From Nocardioides sp. zg-1228 (GTDB taxonomy: Bacteria; Actinomycetota; Actinomycetes; Propionibacteriales; Nocardioidaceae), in NCBI RefSeq assembly GCF_017086465.1, contig NZ_CP070961.1, positions 3,348,001 to 3,412,000 of the forward strand: a stretch of DNA of 64,000 bases. The letters run 5' to 3'. The notes under the pieces were generated by a model. It worked only from the letters and a program-made list of their open reading frames with translations, was not told the origin of the DNA and made no database searches. This document shows positions 60,968 to 64,000 of this stretch, one piece after another (within the stretch, counting starts at the first letter, position 1; every line of letters begins with the position of its first letter). Made by a program: the position numbers and the translations under genes.

Positions 60968-61321
60968 TCAGTCGGAGACGACCGGGACGCGGAGCTTCTG
61001 GCCGGCCGCGAGGCCGGCGGACTCGAGGGCGTTGAGCCGCTCGATCTCGGTCATCACCGCGCGGACGTCGCCGTCGGTGGCGATGTCGCTGGCGATCCCC
61101 CACAGGGTGTCGCCGGGCGCCACCTGGACGATCTGGGTCGGGGCGGGCTGGCCGGCCTCGCCGGTGCCGACCGCGCCGCCGGCGAGGACGAATGCCACGG
61201 CGAGGGCGAGGAACAGCGAGGTCAGGAAGACCACGAGCCGGCCACGGCGGGTCAGCCGCACGGTGGAGCGGCGCTGGGCAGCAGCCGGGGCGAAAGCGGG
61301 GGAAAGGCTGAGGGTGCTCAT
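60968..61321 (-). CDS. LysM membrane protein, SOS cell-division-inhibitor type
   Basis: Protein of 117 residues: cytoplasmic N-terminus, one membrane span (LVVFLTSLFLALAVAFVLAGGAV), then an extracytoplasmic LysM domain (VQVAPGDTLWGIASDIATDGD, ending AAGQKLRVPVV). The layout and the position next to lexA match the SOS-induced division suppressors YneA, DivS and ChiZ/Rv2719c. Two SOS boxes lie directly upstream. The LysM would bind peptidoglycan at the septum; the inhibitory role is inferred from these homologues. Confidence 0.88.
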   Translation of the reverse strand: MSTLSLSPAFAPAAAQRRSTVRLTRRGRLVVFLTSLFLALAVAFVLAGGAVGTGEAGQPAPTQIVQVAPGDTLWGIASDIATDGDVRAVMTEIERLNALESAGLAAGQKLRVPVVSD

Positions 61322-61426
61322 GGTGGCCTCCTGGGGAAGAATCAGCCGGTCGTCTCTGTCGAGCGAATGTCTAGTCGGACCCACCGACAGTGGCCTCGGC
61401 CACCGGTGGTCGATCAGACGTTCGAT

Positions 61427-61440
61427 CGAACATGTGTACG
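61427..61440. promoter_or_regulatory. SOS (LexA) box, near-perfect
   Basis: CGAACATGTGTACG matches the actinobacterial consensus CGAAC-N4-GTTCG at all but one conserved position. It overlaps a perfect GTTCGATCGAAC palindrome (61420-61431). About 110 bases upstream of the LysM gene. Confidence 0.75.
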
Positions 61441-61478
61441 ACGGTAGAGCACGTGTTCGAACGACGCAAGCACCTCGT

Positions 61479-61492
61479 CGAACAAATGTTCG
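61479..61492. promoter_or_regulatory. SOS (LexA) box, perfect
   Basis: CGAACAAATGTTCG is an exact match to the LexA-box consensus, upstream of the LysM gene and just past the stop of the SDR gene. A GTTCGAAC palindrome lies between the two SOS boxes. Confidence 0.85.
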
Positions 61493-61513
61493 GGGCTTCC
61501 CCAGGTGGAGACG

Positions 61514-62332
61514 TCAGCGGCGCTTCATGGCGCGCCGGCCCTGCGCGGCGAAGAGCCCGGCCGCGTGCTGCATCAGCCCGGGAGCCAGCGCCGAGCCGCG
61601 CACGACTCCCCCGCGCCACCCCGGCACGGCACGCACCACCCGGCTCGACCCGACGAGCTCGACCGCGGCCGCCGCGACGTCCGCCACGGCCAGGATCGGG
61701 CCTCCCGAGTAGACCAGCTGCGACCCCAGGCCGTCGGGGTCCTGCGCGGCGAGCATCGCGGTGTCGACCCCGTCGGGGCACAGGGCGTGGACCCGCACCC
61801 CGCGCGGCGACTCGGCGTTGACGGACGTCGACAGCGAGACGACCGCGGCCTTCGTGGCCGCGTACACGCTGTATCCCGGCACCGGGCCGAGGCCGGCGAG
61901 CGAGGCCACGTTGACGACGTCGCCACCCGCTGGGCCGAACGCCGCGAGCGCCGCGCGGGTGCCCCACATCGTGCCGAGCAGGTTGACCTCGACCAAGCGG
62001 CGCACCTGCTCCTCCGCCAGCTCGGCGAGCGTGCCGTCGTCGCCGACGCCGGCGTTGTTGAACCACGCGGTCAGCTCGCCGTGGCGAGCCGCCTCCTCCG
62101 CCACGAGCCGGTGCGACGCAGGGTCGCGTACGTCCTGGGCCAGGCCGGCGACCGCGCCGATCTCGTCGGCGGTGGCGGTCGCCGCGGCGCCGTCGAGGTC
62201 GCCGATCAGGACCCGGTGGCCGCGGGCGATCATCAGCTCGGCGATGCCGCGACCGATCCCACGCGCACCACCCGTCACGACGCTCACGGTGGGGGTCCCG
62301 GTCGAGGAGGGTGTCGAGGAGCGTGTCGTCAT
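61514..62332 (-). CDS. Short-chain dehydrogenase/reductase
   Basis: SDR of 272 residues: cofactor motif VVTGGARGIGRGIAE, NNAG at about residue 91, catalytic YAATK and the C-terminal segment CPDGVDTAML. Substrate unknown. It sits between the LysM gene and lexA. The lexA SOS box is only 27 bases upstream of its start codon, so it may be under LexA control. Confidence 0.9.
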   Translation of the reverse strand: MTTRSSTPSSTGTPTVSVVTGGARGIGRGIAELMIARGHRVLIGDLDGAAATATADEIGAVAGLAQDVRDPASHRLVAEEAARHGELTAWFNNAGVGDDGTLAELAEEQVRRLVEVNLLGTMWGTRAALAAFGPAGGDVVNVASLAGLGPVPGYSVYAATKAAVVSLSTSVNAESPRGVRVHALCPDGVDTAMLAAQDPDGLGSQLVYSGGPILAVADVAAAAVELVGSSRVVRAVPGWRGGVVRGSALAPGLMQHAAGLFAAQGRRAMKRR

Positions 62333-62358
62333 GGCGGGACCCTAGCGACACGCGGCTT

Positions 62359-62372
62359 CGAACAGGTGTTTG
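62359..62372. promoter_or_regulatory. SOS (LexA) box of lexA
   Basis: CGAACAGGTGTTTG fits the consensus CGAACRNRYGTTYG. It overlaps a TTGATC (-35) with TACGGT (-10) 18 bases later, so LexA would block its own promoter. It lies between lexA and the divergent SDR gene. Confidence 0.85.
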
Positions 62373-62460
62373 ATCCTGACCTGCCGGGCGGTCTACGGTG
62401 GGCGCACCAGCTCCTCCCTGACCAGCCGTGGACGGAGGGGGCAACCGCACTGGAGGACGC

Positions 62461-63183
62461 ATGGCCAAGCAGGACGACAAGAACGTCATCGAGATGCCCG
62501 ACGGACCCCCGGACGCCACCGGCCTGACCCCGCGCCAGCAGCGGGTGCTCGCCACGATCAAGGACTCCATCGAGACCAAGGGCTACCCGCCGTCGATGCG
62601 CGAGATCGGCCAGGCCGTCGGCCTCACGTCGTCCTCGAGCGTCGCCCACCAGCTGCGCGTGCTCGAGGGCAAGGGCTTCCTCAAGCGCGACCCCAACCGT
62701 CCCCGCGCCCTCGAGGTGTTCCTCCCCGAGGTGATGGCCGCCCGTCGCAGCATGTCGAGCGGCGAGGAGACCTCGATCGACGAGACCGGCATCGGCGACG
62801 CGATGCCGACGGCGATCAACATCCCGGTCGTCGGCCGCATCGCCGCCGGTGGCCCGATCCTCGCCGAGGAGCAGGTCACCGACGTCTTCCCGCTGCCCAA
62901 GCAGCTCGTCGGCGACGGCACCCTCTTCCTCCTCGAGGTCTCCGGCGACTCGATGGTCGACGCGGCGATCTGCAACGGCGACTACGTCGTGATCCGCCAG
63001 GAGCAGACCGCCACCAACGGCCAGATCGTCGCCGCGCTGATCGACGGCGAGGCGACCGTCAAGACGTTCCAGCGCAAGGACGGCCACGTGTGGCTGCTCC
63101 CCCACAACGACGCCTACGACCCGATCCCCGGCGACGACGCGACGATCCTCGGCGTGGTGACGGCGGTCCTGCGCAGCCTCTGA
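62461..63183 (+). CDS. lexA: SOS repressor LexA
   Basis: Repressor-protease of 240 residues. The N-terminal winged helix is [53 protein letters not shown]. The self-cleavage site is Ala-Gly in IAAGGP. The catalytic Ser is in [10 protein letters not shown] and the Lys in ATVKTFQRK. RecA filaments trigger cleavage and induction. The ATG at 62461 gives the normal length. Confidence 0.97.
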   Translation: MAKQDDKNVIEMPDGPPDATGLTPRQQRVLATIKDSIETKGYPPSMREIGQAVGLTSSSSVAHQLRVLEGKGFLKRDPNRPRALEVFLPEVMAARRSMSSGEETSIDETGIGDAMPTAINIPVVGRIAAGGPILAEEQVTDVFPLPKQLVGDGTLFLLEVSGDSMVDAAICNGDYVVIRQEQTATNGQIVAALIDGEATVKTFQRKDGHVWLLPHNDAYDPIPGDDATILGVVTAVLRSL

Positions 63184-63184
63184 C

Positions 63185-64000
63185 CTACCGCGCGGAGCCG
63201 GACGCGGCGGCGACCAGCGCCGCCGTCAGCTCCTGCACGCCGGGCCGCGGACGACGCTCGCGGCTCAGCGCGTAGACGGTGCGGGTCGGTGGCGCGACCA
63301 GACGGCGTACGGCGACGCCCGCCGGCAGGCCCGGCACCAGCATCGCCGGCACGAGGGCGACGGCGAGCCCGGCCGCGACGAGTGCCACCTTGCCGAGCAG
63401 GTCGCCCGCCACCAGCTCGACCCTGGGCTCGAACCCGACCCGGCCCGCGGCCCGCTCGAGCAGGCTGCCCGAGCCGGGGTGGTCCTCGGCCCAGATCTCG
63501 TCGGCGAACGACGTGAGCCGCACGCGCCGGCGGCCGGCGGCCAGGGCGTGCCCCGCGGCCAGGACGACGCACATCTCGTCCTCGAGCAGTCTCGTACGTC
63601 GCACCTCGGGGTCCGTGGGCAGGCCGGGTGGATAGTCGGTGACCACCGCGACGTCCACGTCGCCCGTGCGCACCCGCTCGTGCAGCCGGGCCGAGCCGTC
63701 CGAGCGCAGCGCCACCCGCGGACCCTCGGCCGGGAGCGACCGCAGCGTGCGGGGCACGAGGTCCACGGAGGCGGAGGGCACGGCGCCGAGGGTGAGCGGC
63801 ACCGCGTCGCCAGCGCGGGCGCGACGTACGGCGTCCCTCGCCCGGGCCGCCTCACCCACCAGCAGGCGCGCGTGCGGCAGCAGCGCTTGCCCTGCGGCCG
63901 TCGGCCGGACCCCGCGCGGCAGGCGCTCGAGCAGGGCCTCGCCGAGGTCGTGCTCCAGGCTCGCCACCTGGCGCGAGATCGCCGACTGGGTGTAGCCGAG
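63185..64000 (-). CDS. LysR-family regulator (5' end outside window)
   Basis: 272 codons remain. The helix-turn-helix is entered at GYTQSAISRQVASLEHDLGEALLERLPRGVRPTAAG at the window edge. The effector domain has the PBP2 pattern (PLTLGAVPSASVDLVP, then DVDVAVVTDYPPG and GLAVALVPAMLVPG). The missing start is beyond 64000. It converges with lexA; its target is unknown. Confidence 0.9.
   Translation of the reverse strand, partial: LGYTQSAISRQVASLEHDLGEALLERLPRGVRPTAAGQALLPHARLLVGEAARARDAVRRARAGDAVPLTLGAVPSASVDLVPRTLRSLPAEGPRVALRSDGSARLHERVRTGDVDVAVVTDYPPGLPTDPEVRRTRLLEDEMCVVLAAGHALAAGRRRVRLTSFADEIWAEDHPGSGSLLERAAGRVGFEPRVELVAGDLLGKVALVAAGLAVALVPAMLVPGLPAGVAVRRLVAPPTRTVYALSRERRPRPGVQELTAALVAAASGSAR

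Overview
The window is 64 kb of very GC-rich chromosomal DNA from an actinobacterium. GTG starts are frequent, stop/start overlaps of the ATGA or GTGA kind are common, and hairpins without U-tracts serve as terminators. The gene content points to the order Propionibacteriales, most likely a Nocardioides-like member (an inference from content, not a database match): a cvnABCD conservon, a WS/DGAT wax ester/triacylglycerol synthase, an actinobacterial acyl-ACP desaturase, an nrdR-nrdJ pair, and lexA beside a LysM cell-division-inhibitor-like gene. No rRNA, tRNA or CRISPR array was seen.

Layout. 1-6.3 kb: hrpA helicase (3' end outside the window), a repeat-rich membrane protein, a decayed YCII gene and a two-component system. 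6.3-17 kb: SDR, two facing 32-bp tandem arrays, DUF402, ThrE exporter, YbdK ligase, WS/DGAT, an orphan adenine methyltransferase, a phosphodiester glycosidase, a lipoprotein and a RelA/SpoT-type synthetase. 17-22 kb: the conservon with a solute-binding lipoprotein joined to its 3' end. 22-34 kb: AIM24, a Xre-cupin regulator divergent from a TrxB-like/methyltransferase fusion, gluconate uptake and phosphorylation, MOSC, a metzincin, a sugar ABC importer without an ATPase, and DinB. 34-46 kb: an ABC-2 exporter, a kinase, SPFH-RHH, a TetR/DUF membrane pair divergent from the desaturase, DUF2804, DUF2237, a hydrolase and glycerate kinase.

46.9-54.1 kb is the accessory block: an SF2 helicase with an apparent membrane hairpin, a complete IS3-family element with its frameshift site, and a three-gene operon in which every junction is a GTGA overlap. 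That operon encodes a cGAS-like nucleotidyltransferase, a short E2-like protein and a small single-span membrane protein. I read it as an E2-only (type II short) CBASS anti-phage operon whose membrane effector I cannot place in a named family. This is the most interesting object in the window.

54.5-64 kb: the replication-stress neighbourhood, with nrdJ, nrdR (DnaA boxes and a NrdR-box-like site upstream), a secreted-protein operon in which two paralogous lipoproteins flank a PKD-like protein, and a LysM gene and lexA, both preceded by canonical SOS boxes. A LysR regulator runs off the right edge. DNA precursor supply, the SOS response and division arrest are therefore encoded within 10 kb, next to the phage-defence block.
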